Origin: Anoplolepis gracilipes | Lineage: Eukaryota; Arthropoda; Insecta; Hymenoptera; Formicidae | Direction of reading: 5' to 3' | DNA length: 64,000 bases | Assembly: GCF_047496725.1 (NCBI RefSeq) | Contig: NC_132984.1 | Location: 1,375,001-1,439,000 of the forward strand | In this document: piece after piece, positions 26,876 through 37,564 of the stretch | Layout of the letters: each line of letters starts with the position of its first letter | Position numbering within the stretch: the first letter of the stretch is position 1 | Notes under the pieces: model-generated | What the model was told of the DNA's origin: nothing | The model's database searches: none | The model's input: only the letters and a program-made list of their open reading frames with translations | Program-made: the position numbers and the translations under genes

Positions 26876-26910
26876 GAGAGGGAGGGAGGGAGGGAGGGAG
26901 GGAGGGGGAG
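26876..26910 (+). repeat. GGGA tetranucleotide repeat
   Basis: GGGA units, G-quadruplex-capable, in a GC-rich pocket (26870-27190) with no supported gene. Confidence 0.88.
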
Positions 26911-27811
26911 GGCAGGCGAGGGAGAGGGGAATAAAAACGGGAGGGCGGAGAGGGCCGATGAACGCGTTCCCCGCGAGCCGACAGGATATCCCATAGGAAC
27001 GACGACGGGCACGCGGGACACGCGGGGGCGAATTCATGCTATGCCCGACATGTGAGCACGCATAGGGCCTCTCCACACCGCCGGGTGTCGCGTTTCGGCG
27101 CGTGCTGTGCGTCAACGTACCGTGGAAACCGCATAGCGTCCGTCACGCTACATGAAAGTGCAATAGAGCGAGAGCGAGAGCGAGAGAGAGAGAGAGAGGG
27201 GGACGCATCATTATTTTATTTCGTGAAATTTAGAAGAAAAGACGAAATGCCAGTAATTCTTAATTAGCCGCGTTTATTACTAATTAATAGTGAAATTACA
27301 AAATTTGTAAATTGTATATATAAAGTACGTAGAGTTTAATTCGTCCTTTAAATGATAAATCCGAGGATGCAAGCTACTGAAGATTGATTATGAAATTAAA
27401 GTAGAGGACATGTAAGATACGATTTTTAATCTTTTACTTTTTAAACTATTTATTAAAGAAATATTCCCTATTTAGAGCAGAAAATGGAAAAGTGAGACAA
27501 ACATTTAACGCATTAATTTAATGTAAATAAGCAATAATTTTTGATATCTTCACAGACTTAAGAAATTCAAAAATTCGTGTTTACGAGGACGACATGGTAT
27601 TGATCGCGTTGTTAAAAACATAACGTAGCTCGTGGCAGCGATGTAACTTCGCGATAAGCTCGTGAGACAGGGAAACGACAGAACCGTATCGATTCTTTTT
27701 TTTCTTTTTTTTCTTTCATTATGTCCAGTGTATATGGGAAGATACATGAGCTGCCGATGTAAGACCTACAGAACGATATCAAGCATCAATGTTGAGGAAA
27801 AATGACATTAA

Positions 27812-28080
27812 CCCTTAAGGTCACATAGGAATCACTTTTAACCTTATCGATATGTTAAACAATAAAAAAAAATCCCCCGAAAGTCTTAATCAATAAAAAA
27901 AAAAAATGTACAATTTATTTTTCAACTTTTGTTGTATATATCATTTTCTATACATGTCAAGGAATATTTTTTGTAGATTTTTTTTTAACACTTTGAGACA
28001 GTTAAAAGTGCGACAAGATATTATATTATGACCCATATGTGGAACCAGGAAGAGAGTAAAAAATATGTGACCTACAAGGG
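27812..28080. mobile_element. piggyBac-like MITE flanked by TTAA
   Basis: A 269-bp segment with terminal inverted repeats starting CCCTTAAGGTCACATA on the left and CCCTTGTAGGTCACATA when the right end is read in reverse, differing by one indel and one substitution. Both ends abut TTAA (27808-27811 and 28081-28084). TTAA target duplication and CCC termini are hallmarks of piggyBac-superfamily elements. There is no transposase frame inside, so it is a nonautonomous copy in the onecut intron. Confidence 0.72.
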
Positions 28081-29214
28081 TTAATTATGCGAGGGGTGTC
28101 TGCATTTATTAGATGCCTCGAATTCTTGAAATTTCGATGAAAATTTTCACATTTTATAATTTTTCGTCATTTCATTGTGAAATGCAAAAATATCTTGATA
28201 TCTAATTTATTTAATTTAATTTAAATGTGCTGTTGTATATGATTTAATTTAATTTAAATCCATTATATTTAATTATCTTATTTTAGATGTAAGAACGTAT
28301 TTACTTGGAAATTTAGGTCCTTTAATCCAGAATATACAGATCGTTTAAAATTCTAAACTAAAATTCTAAACACTCTAAAACTCATTATTATTTTCAATCA
28401 CTTGGAAAATTTTTTAACCCCCGTAGATGCGTGGAAAGTTACGTAATTCTAATAAGAACTTCATTATCACGAAATGAATGTTTGAATTATTGAACTTACT
28501 TGAGAAATATAGAATACATTTGGCGAAAGTAAATAGAAAAAGTATGAGGAGCTTGGCGACTAATGCACCTGACCCCCTCACGTGACGATCGATAACGACG
28601 ACGATGGTGAATGCAATTAAACGCAAATGACATCCAGCACACATTATAGTCATTACTAAATGAATTCGTACACAAACAACAATAGCGGTGGCATAATAAA
28701 GGCAATTTATAAGAGCAATGTTATGCTTGCCGATTGATCGCCGTTTTAACGGCTGTGAGCGAATTATGTCTAGTTCGTTCGGAGCTTCTCGGAAAACTTG
28801 GAAGACGTTTTGTATATTTTTTTCTCAAGGAATTTACATGCCGAGTAATATCCTGCGAATCAAGCAAATTTTATCTGTTTTAGATAATTTAAATTTTGAT
28901 TTTAACAATTTTACGAATCTAATTTCTTGTATTTTAATTTGGCTCGTTAATATAATCTCAATTAATTTAATTCGTCAATTTTATTTTAATTTCTAAAATC
29001 ACTAATATTGATAAAATTTCTGTCGATTTTTTTTTTAAATTGCAACTTGTAGACATAGCTATAGTAATGTATGCTTACGCTTATATATGAGGTAGATTCA
29101 GGGATTTCGTGAAATGTTTGCTTTTTGAATCCGCGAACGCGCTCTAACGAGACGGGTTTTCTCGCGAGAGAGACACGCGGGAAACAATAGGAAGAGATGC
29201 TCTGAATCGAGCCC

Positions 29215-29261
29215 TTCTTCTTCTTCTTCTTCTTCTTCTTCTTCTCTTCTTCTTCTTCTTC
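29215..29261 (+). repeat. CTT trinucleotide repeat
   Basis: CTT units with one interruption. Confidence 0.9.
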
Positions 29262-29879
29262 GGCATTTTTTCTTCACGGCGATTATTTTATTCCCGTCTT
29301 TTCTTCGCTCCCGGCCTTTTCCACGATCCTAAGAGAATACTACGAGGGGCTGTCGGTGGAACATTTACACCGTAAAGAGATATCCTGTGTCTTTTCGACA
29401 TTATGTGTATGCCTCGGTAGACGGCAAGGAATGACAGAGAAAAAGAGAGAGAAACAAACAAGAAATAAGTAATTTTTGTTATATAACACTTGTGAGCTTA
29501 TTATTATTTTTAATGACAAATTTTCTAATAAATTTAAAGCCTCGAGAGGGAGTAATGGTTAAAAATTATGATGGATTAAAAAAGACTCTATGGCTTCAGT
29601 CAACTCAGTTTGTAAACGTGAAAAAATATCTGTCAGCTTCACACAGATGGATTGTAGTTTAATAAAATTTTAACTTGAACCTTGCAAAAACGTATAATTT
29701 TGAAAATTGGAAATGTGTGGAAGAATGACGATTTCCCGCGATATTTTTATTAAAAAAAAAAAAAAAAAAAAGAAAAAAATTGACGAGAAATTCGTTATAT
29801 ATTGTACAATGCGTAATTGCAAAAAGAATTCTAGAAGGAATCTTAAATCTTACTGCAATATTAAAGCTTATACAATATC

Positions 29880-30540
29880 AACCTCAAGATGCATCCAACC
29901 CTCTCCCTTTCCCTCGTCCTTTCTCGGCGGAAGTCTCGATCGCGAGGATCATTCCGCTTTCCGTGATCATGCTCGAGTGACACGAAAATCTAGAAAGTCC
30001 CGCGCGGTGATTCCGGCGGTCGAGAACAGAATGGTCCAGAGGGGTGGTGGCGGAGAAGGAGGAGAGCGAGAGAGAGAAAGAGAGAAAGAGAGAGAGAGAG
30101 AGAAAGAGGGAGGGGGAGAAGGGAGGGACGACGGCGTGGCGAACATGGCGGCTCCGGAAAGCGAGACGAAGCCGTGCCGAGGTCGTGCGCGGCTGCGCCG
30201 CGATGCCGTCGTCGTCGACGACGGCGACGGTGACGGCGACCGCGTGACCGCCGTCGATTTCTCTCTCTCTCTCGGCGATCAATACCCGGACGCAAGCGGC
30301 GAGCGCCGCGACGCGGAGCGCCGCCGCATCGCATCGCGCCGCGCCGCGCCGCGCCGCGCCGCGCCGCGAACGAAGGATGTTGAATTCGAAAAGTGTTATT
30401 CCGCGCGTCTATCTCTGAATGATATGGAAGGGAACGCCTCTCCCACGTGGGTCAGCCACGTGTGCGCTTCCGCTGTCCGCGCGCGCGCTCCGCGCGGATC
30501 TTTTGCGCGCGTATATCTCCCCAAAACATGATCCCGCGTG
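29880..30540. other. CpG-rich intronic block, no supported gene
   Basis: Contains an ATGGCGGC motif at 30144, GAC/GTC runs, and a CGCGC-type pentanucleotide run (about 30336-30368). Both strands are open because of base composition. The plus-strand frame starting in a poly(A) run at 29707 has no recognisable domain, so I leave it uncalled; a CpG-island promoter within onecut is possible. Confidence 0.3.
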
Positions 30541-30837
30541 TGATTTAGCACGCTCCCACAGAGTTCTTCCCGGAGTCCGATTCCCGATTGTCGTTCGATT
30601 CGTAAATTGTCACATTTCATCGATTGCTACGCACATTTGATTATTTTACACGTATGTACCGATATCTAATCTACATTATTTTACTATCCACTGTTACGTC
30701 TATACTTTGAAGCAATGTTTGTTTTGTCTTGTCGACAGACTATCAGAGTTTCGATCTGGTAAACATATATCATGTATAATTAATATGGATCTCTTTTTCT
30801 TTTTTTCTTTTTTTTAGTAGGAACTAAGAAGTATTCT

Positions 30838-30838
<1 letters not shown>

Positions 30839-30912
<74 letters not shown>
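30839..30912 (+). repeat. Long CA microsatellite
   Basis: About 37 uninterrupted CA units. Confidence 0.95.
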
Positions 30913-30915
<3 letters not shown>

Positions 30916-31775
30916 GTACATATTTAATTTAAAAAAAAAATCAATTTTGAAGAATTTAATAAATTGTTATTTTTTCCTCGATATTCCTAAGAAGCGTAAA
31001 GAATATTTACTTTATCATATCAATTTTCTCTTCTTGTTCTCCAATTTAAAAAACATCATAATTTAATCGAAAGTTTGATTTTAATCAAGTTTAATCAATG
31101 TAAGTGAAGCTGTTCTTTTCTAAGCTCGTTCCAGTAGAGCGTTATCAAGTAGGGTGCAGTTTATTTTGAATCGAAGGATATCCCTGGAAAGAGGAGGAAG
31201 AGGGAGGTTTCTACAACGCGGTCTATCAAGTGCAATGTTTCGCGCGGAAAATTCCTAACGCTGAGATACACTCTCTATAATTATTTCGAATGTACATATT
31301 TTGTGAAAAGTACAATTTTTTTTTTTTTTTTTTTTTTTCATAATTTGCCGATTCTTAAACAACCTATATTAAGCAAAACTACAAGCTTATACTTTTTCAA
31401 TATTATCTAAATATTAATATTTCGTAAAATAATAAACTTTAACATGGCATCTCGCGATTTTTTCTCACATTCGATATTTCTTTATCTGAAACTTTACTGT
31501 ATGTCAAACTTTACTGCGATATCAAACTTATATTTTTTTTTTTTTTTTTTTTTAAACAAATTTAAAAAGATGAAACGCCGTAAATGTTGTTAAACGACGG
31601 GAATCCAAAGAATCTGGCGATCATCGATTATGGATCGATGTTGCACAGGACGCACAGGACGAGAACACAGGCGAGCAGCGAGACACGTGTATAGGTATAT
31701 GAAGCGTGAGACACAACGTGTTTGTGACGTTTATACGTGTTCATGTATTACATGTGCGAGAGACTCACACAACGA

Positions 31776-31943
31776 AGACGAGGACGACGACGACGATGAC
31801 GATGACGATGACGATGACGACGACAACGACAACGACAACACAACGACAATGATGATGATGAAGACGAAGACGAAGAGGACGAGGACGAGGACGACGACGA
31901 GGACGACGACGAGGACGACGACGAGGACGACGACGAGGACGAG

Positions 31944-31992
<49 letters not shown>
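31776..31992 (+). repeat. GAC/GAT trinucleotide array 3' of onecut exon 1
   Basis: Over 200 bases of degenerate GAC, GAT and GAG units, 270 bases beyond the exon on its intron side. It yields spurious poly-Asp/Thr (plus) and poly-Ser/Arg (minus) frames. Confidence 0.92.
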
Positions 31993-31993
<1 letters not shown>

Positions 31994-32133
31994 TATAACG
32001 TCGGTCTCAAAGCCCGGAGGTTCTTTTCTTTCTTTTCTTACAAGAAATGAAAAGAACACGAAATATATATATACGATATAGAGAGGTGGGACTTTTGATA
32101 GTGTAATTTCGAGTACGTTGAGTGGTTCGTGAG

Positions 32134-32197
32134 AGGGGGCAGGGGCAGGGGCAGGGGCAGGGGCAGGGGCCTGAGGGCTGGGGGCTGAGGGGGGGGC
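32134..32197 (+). repeat. GGGGCA hexanucleotide repeat, G4-capable
   Basis: Six GGGGCA units (about 32135-32170) followed by further G runs to 32197. It lies 65-130 bases inside the onecut intron from the exon 1 donor. The plus strand is G-rich, so the transcribed RNA carries the C-rich complement. Confidence 0.9.
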
Positions 32198-32255
32198 TTT
32201 ATTTATATATCAAACGTGGTAAACGAGAGAGGAGAAAGTGTCTCTGGCGCGGACA

Positions 32256-32261
32256 ACTAAC
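32256..32261 (-). promoter_or_regulatory. onecut: Splice donor of onecut exon 1
   Basis: The minus strand reads CTAGCAG|GTTAGTTG here. It interrupts the CUT-domain reading frame exactly where family members have an exon junction, and reading through would meet a stop (TAG) after one codon. One base (G) of the next codon is carried over, so downstream exons must start in phase 1. Confidence 0.9.
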
Positions 32262-32628
32262 CTGCTAGCCGCAAGGCCGACATTCTCTGAAACTCGGGTT
32301 CCTGCAGCCACTTCCACATCCGCCGGAAGGTCTCGCGGCCGCTCTTGAGCTTGGACCAGGGTTTGGGGTTGCGCAGCAAATCGCTGAGGGTACCTTGGCT
32401 GCGACAGAGGACCCGCTGCGCAAAGATCGCCTGTGGTATGCTGTACCTCTTGAGCTCGGCGCTGATCCGCTGCGCGAGCTCCTTCGTGTTAATCTCCTCG
32501 ACTTCACCGGCACCGCCGTTACTCGCGGTGGACACCGTCTTCATGACGACCGACGTATGTTGCACGTGTTGCGTGTGCGATATGGTTTGCTGTTGCTGCT
32601 GCTGCTGCTGCTGCTGCGGCATAGATTG

Positions 32629-32695
<67 letters not shown>

Positions 32696-33520
32696 AGCTG
32701 CGTCTGCATGGTCGGGGGCGGCGACGCCGCGCTCGGCACCGAGTGCGTGCCGGGCGGTGAATGATGGGATGGCGCGAAACTCGCCGTGGCCGTAACGGCC
32801 GGCGGCGAGGACGGGCTGAGCGCCGCCGGACTCTGCTGCAACCGTGGTAAAAACGCCGGATCGTAATGCGGACTCGCGGACGATTTGTGCGGCGAATTAA
32901 GGCCGCTCTGGCTGTAAGCGCTCTGCGGCGACAAGGGGCTCGGTTGAAGACCCGCGCCCGGTGAGGGATAATTGTGCGGCGGCGACATGCCCATCGACGG
33001 TAATTTGTCATACGCGTACGGCGAGCCGCCCATACCGAGGCCGATGTTACCCAGGCCGTTGTTCTGCATCACGGCGAAACTGCCGGTGACGCCGCCGGCC
33101 GCCGCGTGACCGCCGTAAACGAACTTGTCGCTCATCGTCGAGATCGGCGGTAACGGCTGCAGCGGCGTCAACGTGGCGTACGAGGAGCCAGGACTGAAGC
33201 CAGGCGGCGACATCCTCTCGGCCACCGAGGTGAGTGTCTGATACGTCGGCTCCGGCTGCATCGCCCTGAAGTCCGTCGCGTCGATCATGCTCGCGACCGA
33301 CACGCTTATCCCGGACGTAGGCGTTAGCTTGCCCGGACTGAGGAGCTCCGAGTCGTCGGCGTCGCGCGAGTCCACGTCCACGTCCTGAGGCGGCACGATC
33401 ACCGACAGGGACTCCCGCGCGCTCTGCCTGCCACCGCCGCCACTACTACTACTACTACCACCACTGCCACTACCGCCGCCGCCTCCGCCGCCACCGCTGC
33501 TGCCGCCGCCGCCGTTACCA

Positions 33521-33551
<31 letters not shown>

Positions 33552-33903
33552 TGCCAGCGACGGCGCGTCCGCCGTCGTTGCCTCCGATTCCGCCGCCACC
33601 GGCACTGCCACCGCCACCGCCACCGCCGCCGCCGCCGCCGACGCTCGGCGGATCCTGGGACGACGACAGGTCCTCCGCGGCGGCGAGGTCTCGCTCCTCC
33701 TTGACGCCGAGCGCGCCAGCCGCGAGCAGTTCCAGCGGTAGGCTCGCGCACGCGATGTCGGGGCTTTGAGAGGCCGACGAAGACATACCCTCGATGCTAC
33801 CTCCTCCGTTACCACCACCACCGCCACCATTACCCCCGTTGTTGCCACCGTTCCTACCACCACTGCCACCTCCCGTTTCGTGCGCGACGCCGACCTCGTG
33901 CTG

Positions 33904-33936
<33 letters not shown>

Positions 33937-34197
33937 ATGCTGCTGCTGCTGCTGCTGCTGTTGATGATGGTGATGATGGTGGTGGTGGTGGTGGTGGTGG
34001 TGGTGGTGGTTGTGATGTCTACCCCTACCGACCATGCCAGCCCTACCTCCTCCTCCTTCCCCTGCACCTTTACCACAGTTCCCATTCGAGCCGCCCCCAC
34101 CGCCCCGGCCATGCGTAGATACCGCCGGGGAATCGACCGAGTCCAGTAATTGCTCGCTATGCGATTGATGATCGCCTATGTCCCCTATACCTTCCAT
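32262..34197 (-). CDS. onecut: Onecut transcription factor, first coding exon (CUT domain)
   Basis: This exon encodes the N-terminal 645 residues of a Onecut/HNF-6 family transcription factor, a nuclear DNA-binding protein with one CUT domain followed by a divergent homeodomain. Visible in order: Gly-rich N-terminus; His run then Gln run (about residues 62-101); Gly/Ser-rich tracts (about 180-265); the family-conserved Onecut box with ATLTPLQPLPPISTMSDKF (341-359); Pro/Ser-rich segment; long Gln run (about 500-540); CUT domain (about 567-645) with ELKRYSIPQAIFAQRVL and WKWLQEPEFQRMSALRLA. The ATG at 34197 is preceded directly by an in-frame TAA, so it is the first start in frame. The coding sequence leaves the exon after GCA G at a donor GTTAGT (32261-32256), phase 1. 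Known ONECUT genes also split after the CUT domain, with the homeodomain in a later exon. That exon is not visible here. Identification is very secure; the exact start is slightly less so. Confidence 0.97.
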
Positions 34198-34259
34198 TTA
34201 CGCACATCTAGTTCGGTAGTGGGCGCACTGCCACTCGTTCCTTCGCTGTTGTTCGCCGA

Positions 34260-34287
34260 CGCCGACGACGACGACGACGACGACGAG

Positions 34288-34372
<85 letters not shown>

Positions 34373-34450
34373 ACCGCACCGCACCGCACCGAATCGCACC
34401 GCACCGAATTGCACCGCACCGCACCGTACCGTACCGTACCGTACCGTATC
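34260..34450 (+). repeat. GAC array and GCACC/GTACC pentanucleotide repeat in onecut leader
   Basis: GAC units over 34260-34370, then pentanucleotides CGCAC drifting to CGTAC over 34371-34450. They lie in the presumed onecut 5' leader, 60-250 bases before the start codon. Confidence 0.9.
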
Positions 34451-34623
34451 GCACTTGCTTCCTTCTTTTTACTTATGTCAAATCAATTGTTCGTTTCGAA
34501 GGGGGGGGGGGGGGAGGAGACACGTTGCGCGTTCTCCCTCGTGATATCACTAATTTCGCCGTCACTGATTACCGCACGACGATCGCGACGAACACGAACG
34601 TGCACGAGTTTCCCGGCGAATAC

Positions 34624-34733
34624 TCGACGACGACGACGACGACGACGACAACGACAACCACGACAACGATGATGCTGATGCTGATGCTGATGCTGATGCT
34701 GATGCTGATGCTGATGCTGATGCTGATGCTGAA
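34624..34733 (+). repeat. GAC array and GATGCT hexanucleotide repeat
   Basis: GAC/ACAAC units followed by about ten GATGCT units (34671-34733). On the minus strand the hexamer is open in all three frames, encoding Gln-His, Ala-Ser or Ile-Ser dipeptides, in the presumed onecut leader. Confidence 0.9.
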
Positions 34734-34910
34734 ACTCCACCGCGACGTCGGATCGACATAGGAAGTATCCGGTGGTAGCGCAACGACCACCGTGCGCCCA
34801 TGACACCGCACGAGTACGGAGCGAGTGAGAGCGCACGCTCTCTGCGCTCGCGCGCCCGAGTGCGAACGCACACCGGGAATGTATATACCGGCTCTCGTCT
34901 AATGGAAGAA

Positions 34911-34912
<2 letters not shown>

Positions 34913-34963
<51 letters not shown>
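34913..34963 (+). repeat. GA microsatellite near onecut TATA-like site
   Basis: GA run starting about 25 bases upstream (on the minus strand) of the TATA-like sequence. GA runs bind GAGA factor in insects and are common at promoters, so a role in onecut transcription is plausible. Confidence 0.88.
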
Positions 34964-34967
<4 letters not shown>

Positions 34968-35110
34968 AAGAGAGAAGGAGAGTTATAAGCGGGCCCAGAA
35001 GCGGTGCAAAGAGGGTCGGTTTCTCACTTTCCGTCTCGCTCTCTACCGGGGATTCTTCCACCCCGCTGCCCTCCTCCTCCTCCTCCTCCTCCTCTTCTTC
35101 CTAACGGTCC

Positions 35111-37508
35111 CTACCCCGAATATCTCGCGCGGCTCACACTACCGGCACAACCGCCATCTGGTCTCCGTTCTACTACTCTGTTGTTGTACTACTACTATAA
35201 TACTACTGTTATTCCGCTCACGCGCTTCTTCGTGTCGCGTGCCGCGAGTTTCCTCTCCTGGTCCAGGTGTGACCGCCGTCTCTGTCTTTCCCCTCCTCTT
35301 TCTCCTTTCCCCGCCACGTGTCAGTTTATTCGTTCGTTCGTTCACGGAGGGGAGTAATCGCTCACGCAACACCGCCGCCGCCGCCACTACCACCACCGCT
35401 ACCACCGTTGTCACTATCACTGCACCAGCACATCGTCGTCGAAGCCGTTACTGTCACGGGTACTTGCGCAGTGATGCCCTTCGTATCTTTTTCTCCGCGC
35501 GGTGGACAAGAGTCTATCGTCCACGTGAAAGAGATGCCAGAGACGGAGTTTCGCAACGACGGTGACACCCGTTATTTCCTTCACGCGCAACTTCAGCTTT
35601 CATTCACCACCGGAAGATAATTGTCGAGACAGTAAAGACTCGACAATCGCGATTGTCTCTATTTTTTTTATCTGTTTTTTTTTTTTTTTTTTTTTTTGTT
35701 TTTTTTCCTACGACATTTGAGAGAAGGTTAGCTTCTTGATGACGCGACAAGGGCAACCTCTCGCACGCAGAACGTCCAAATAAGTGACAAGAACCACCAC
35801 CGGCTAAGTCACTAGCATCAGAGCGACGCGTAACTAAGGGTGTGTAGGTGACACGGACGTCTCACCCGCCACCACCAGCACTGCCACCTCCAACTACAAC
35901 GCCGCCGCCGCCGCCGACGTCGCCGCCGCTGGCGTCAGTCAGCTTTCTATCGATTTTCCGATACCTCGTGACCAATGTAGTTCGATGCGCGCGGCCGATA
36001 CTTCGAGCATAAACATCGACTCGCGTCACCTGCGCCCGCCACGACCTCGACCCAGCGATATTAGCCAACTGACTAATGAAACTGCTTTCGACTCGATTCG
36101 ATTCGCGATCGTCGTCTGTCTTTAGCAAGAGGGCTGCTTGTGTTTGCGAGAAACATTGCGAGGACACTATGAGATTTTTTTTTTTTTGTTTTTTTTTTTA
36201 GAAACACTATAGAAATTTTTCTTCAAAGAAACGTCTTCTAGATATACGTCTTTTGCGATTTCCTTCCTTCCGAGATTGGTTATAGTTCAGGTTCAGGTTC
36301 TTCAATTGCCGGCAAACTTGCGTTTTCCTCCTCGAACTGGGTCGTCGTTGACGTAATAATAGTTCTGTTCGCAGGAAGTTACTTTGCGCAAAGTTTCGTC
36401 TCTCAAGTGCACTTTGATTTCTCCTCTCTTTTCTTCCCGGAAATCATTCCCGCGATCGATCAGGCTATTTAACGAGGTCGATCACCGAATCGATACGGCT
36501 CGATATGGCCCACAGTCCTGATCGTGCGCGCGCGCGCGCGCGCGGGCGCGCAATCAAAGAGGAAATCTTGGAAATCGCGAAAACCGGTTTTCATCTACTT
36601 CCTCTTCAGGATCGAAACGTCGATACGCCGATAAGGCACGCATCATCCTCCATGACTATTTCGAGCTGTTCCTTCTTCCAAGATGTCGTCCTTCTTCCGT
36701 GGAGGCTGCGAGAACAAACGATCCGCAAGATAACTTGATCGAGCGACAGACACGGAATCCGCGCGCACATATACACACACACCGGCATACACAAAGGGGT
36801 GGCCGAGAGAAGAAGAGGGGCCGCTGACGATTGGTCGTGGCTGGCGTCGATACGGAGATCAATGGCCGCCCGCTACAGAGAGAGAGGACTCTACGACGTC
36901 GGCGTCGGATCGACTCTCCGCCGCGCGCTTTCGATCGATCGGCTTCGACGCCGCACTTGGTTCGATGGCGCACGACCTCGACGACGAAGGGAGAGACGGA
37001 TCCTTGGCGAGACGACCGATCCTCGACTTCGATATCCGCGACTCGCTGATGCGAAACTCGCGCGCGCACGCTTAGAAGCGCGCCGCGCCACGATGCGTTT
37101 TCTTCCTCTTTCCCTTTCTCTCTCTCTCTCTCTCTCTTCCCCCTCTTTCTCTCTTTCTCTTTCTCTCTCTCTATCTCTATCTTCGCACCCTCTCGAGGTC
37201 CCGATGTCGTCTTCGTGCTTGCCGAATTCAGTCGCAGTTTGCTCCGGAACGGAAAATTTCTTCCTGACGAAATCGAGACTGCCTTCCGGTAGACAACTTC
37301 GTCGTTTCTCTTCTTCCTTCTCTTCTCTTCTCGTCCCGCGATCTCGAGATGAGGAAGATACGGCAAGGATGCGCACGAGGTCAAATCGTGTGTGGTGTTG
37401 TTGGGACACACGGAGAGAAAACGAGCGCGTCTCGCGCTCGCACGGAGTTGTGCGGAGTTGCGCAAATCGCGAATGCTACGCTACGCGAGAGCCTCCGACA
37501 GGAGGGTG

Positions 37509-37564
<56 letters not shown>

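Larger units (their letters stand above)
21398..32255 (-). other. onecut: Proximal onecut intron
   Basis: About 10.9 kb between the CUT exon and the linker exon, mostly AT-rich with many T and A runs. A search by eye for the reverse complement of the homeodomain signature NFFMNARRR found no match, nor was any other long coding-like minus-strand block seen. It holds the candidate mobile elements at 24755-25094 and 27812-28080, microsatellites listed separately, and a CpG-rich block at 29880-30540 whose open frames look like composition artefacts. Confidence 0.6.
34198..35110 (-). promoter_or_regulatory. onecut: onecut 5' leader and probable promoter region
   Basis: CpG-rich DNA directly upstream of the onecut ATG. 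On the minus strand a TATATA sequence lies at 34887-34882 (context GGTATATACATT), with a CA dinucleotide about 26 bases downstream (34862-34861) that could be an initiator. The implied leader of about 660 nt would carry the trinucleotide, pentanucleotide and GATGCT hexanucleotide repeats listed separately, plus upstream ATGs. An ATG 12 bases before the chosen start opens a short overlapping frame. The TSS is a guess from motifs. Confidence 0.35.

Noticed and set aside
28414..28653. Hydrophobic minus-strand frame ending near a GTAAGT donor-like site
   Set aside because: No partner exon, no recognisable protein, and a donor alone is weak evidence.
29707..30531. 274-codon plus-strand open frame including an MAAPESE start at 30144
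   Set aside because: Begins in a poly(A) run, passes through GA repeats and GCGCC units, and the opposite strand is equally open; composition explains it.
31630..31998. Asp/Thr-rich plus-strand frame
   Set aside because: Translation of the GAC array.
1..32255. Onecut homeodomain exon
   Set aside because: Searched by eye for the reverse complement of FFM (CATRAARAA) and RDKW-type signatures; hits at 7207, 14574, 23930 and 50566 do not translate to a homeodomain.
32345..32764. Poly-Cys plus-strand frame
   Set aside because: Antisense of the Onecut Gln codons.
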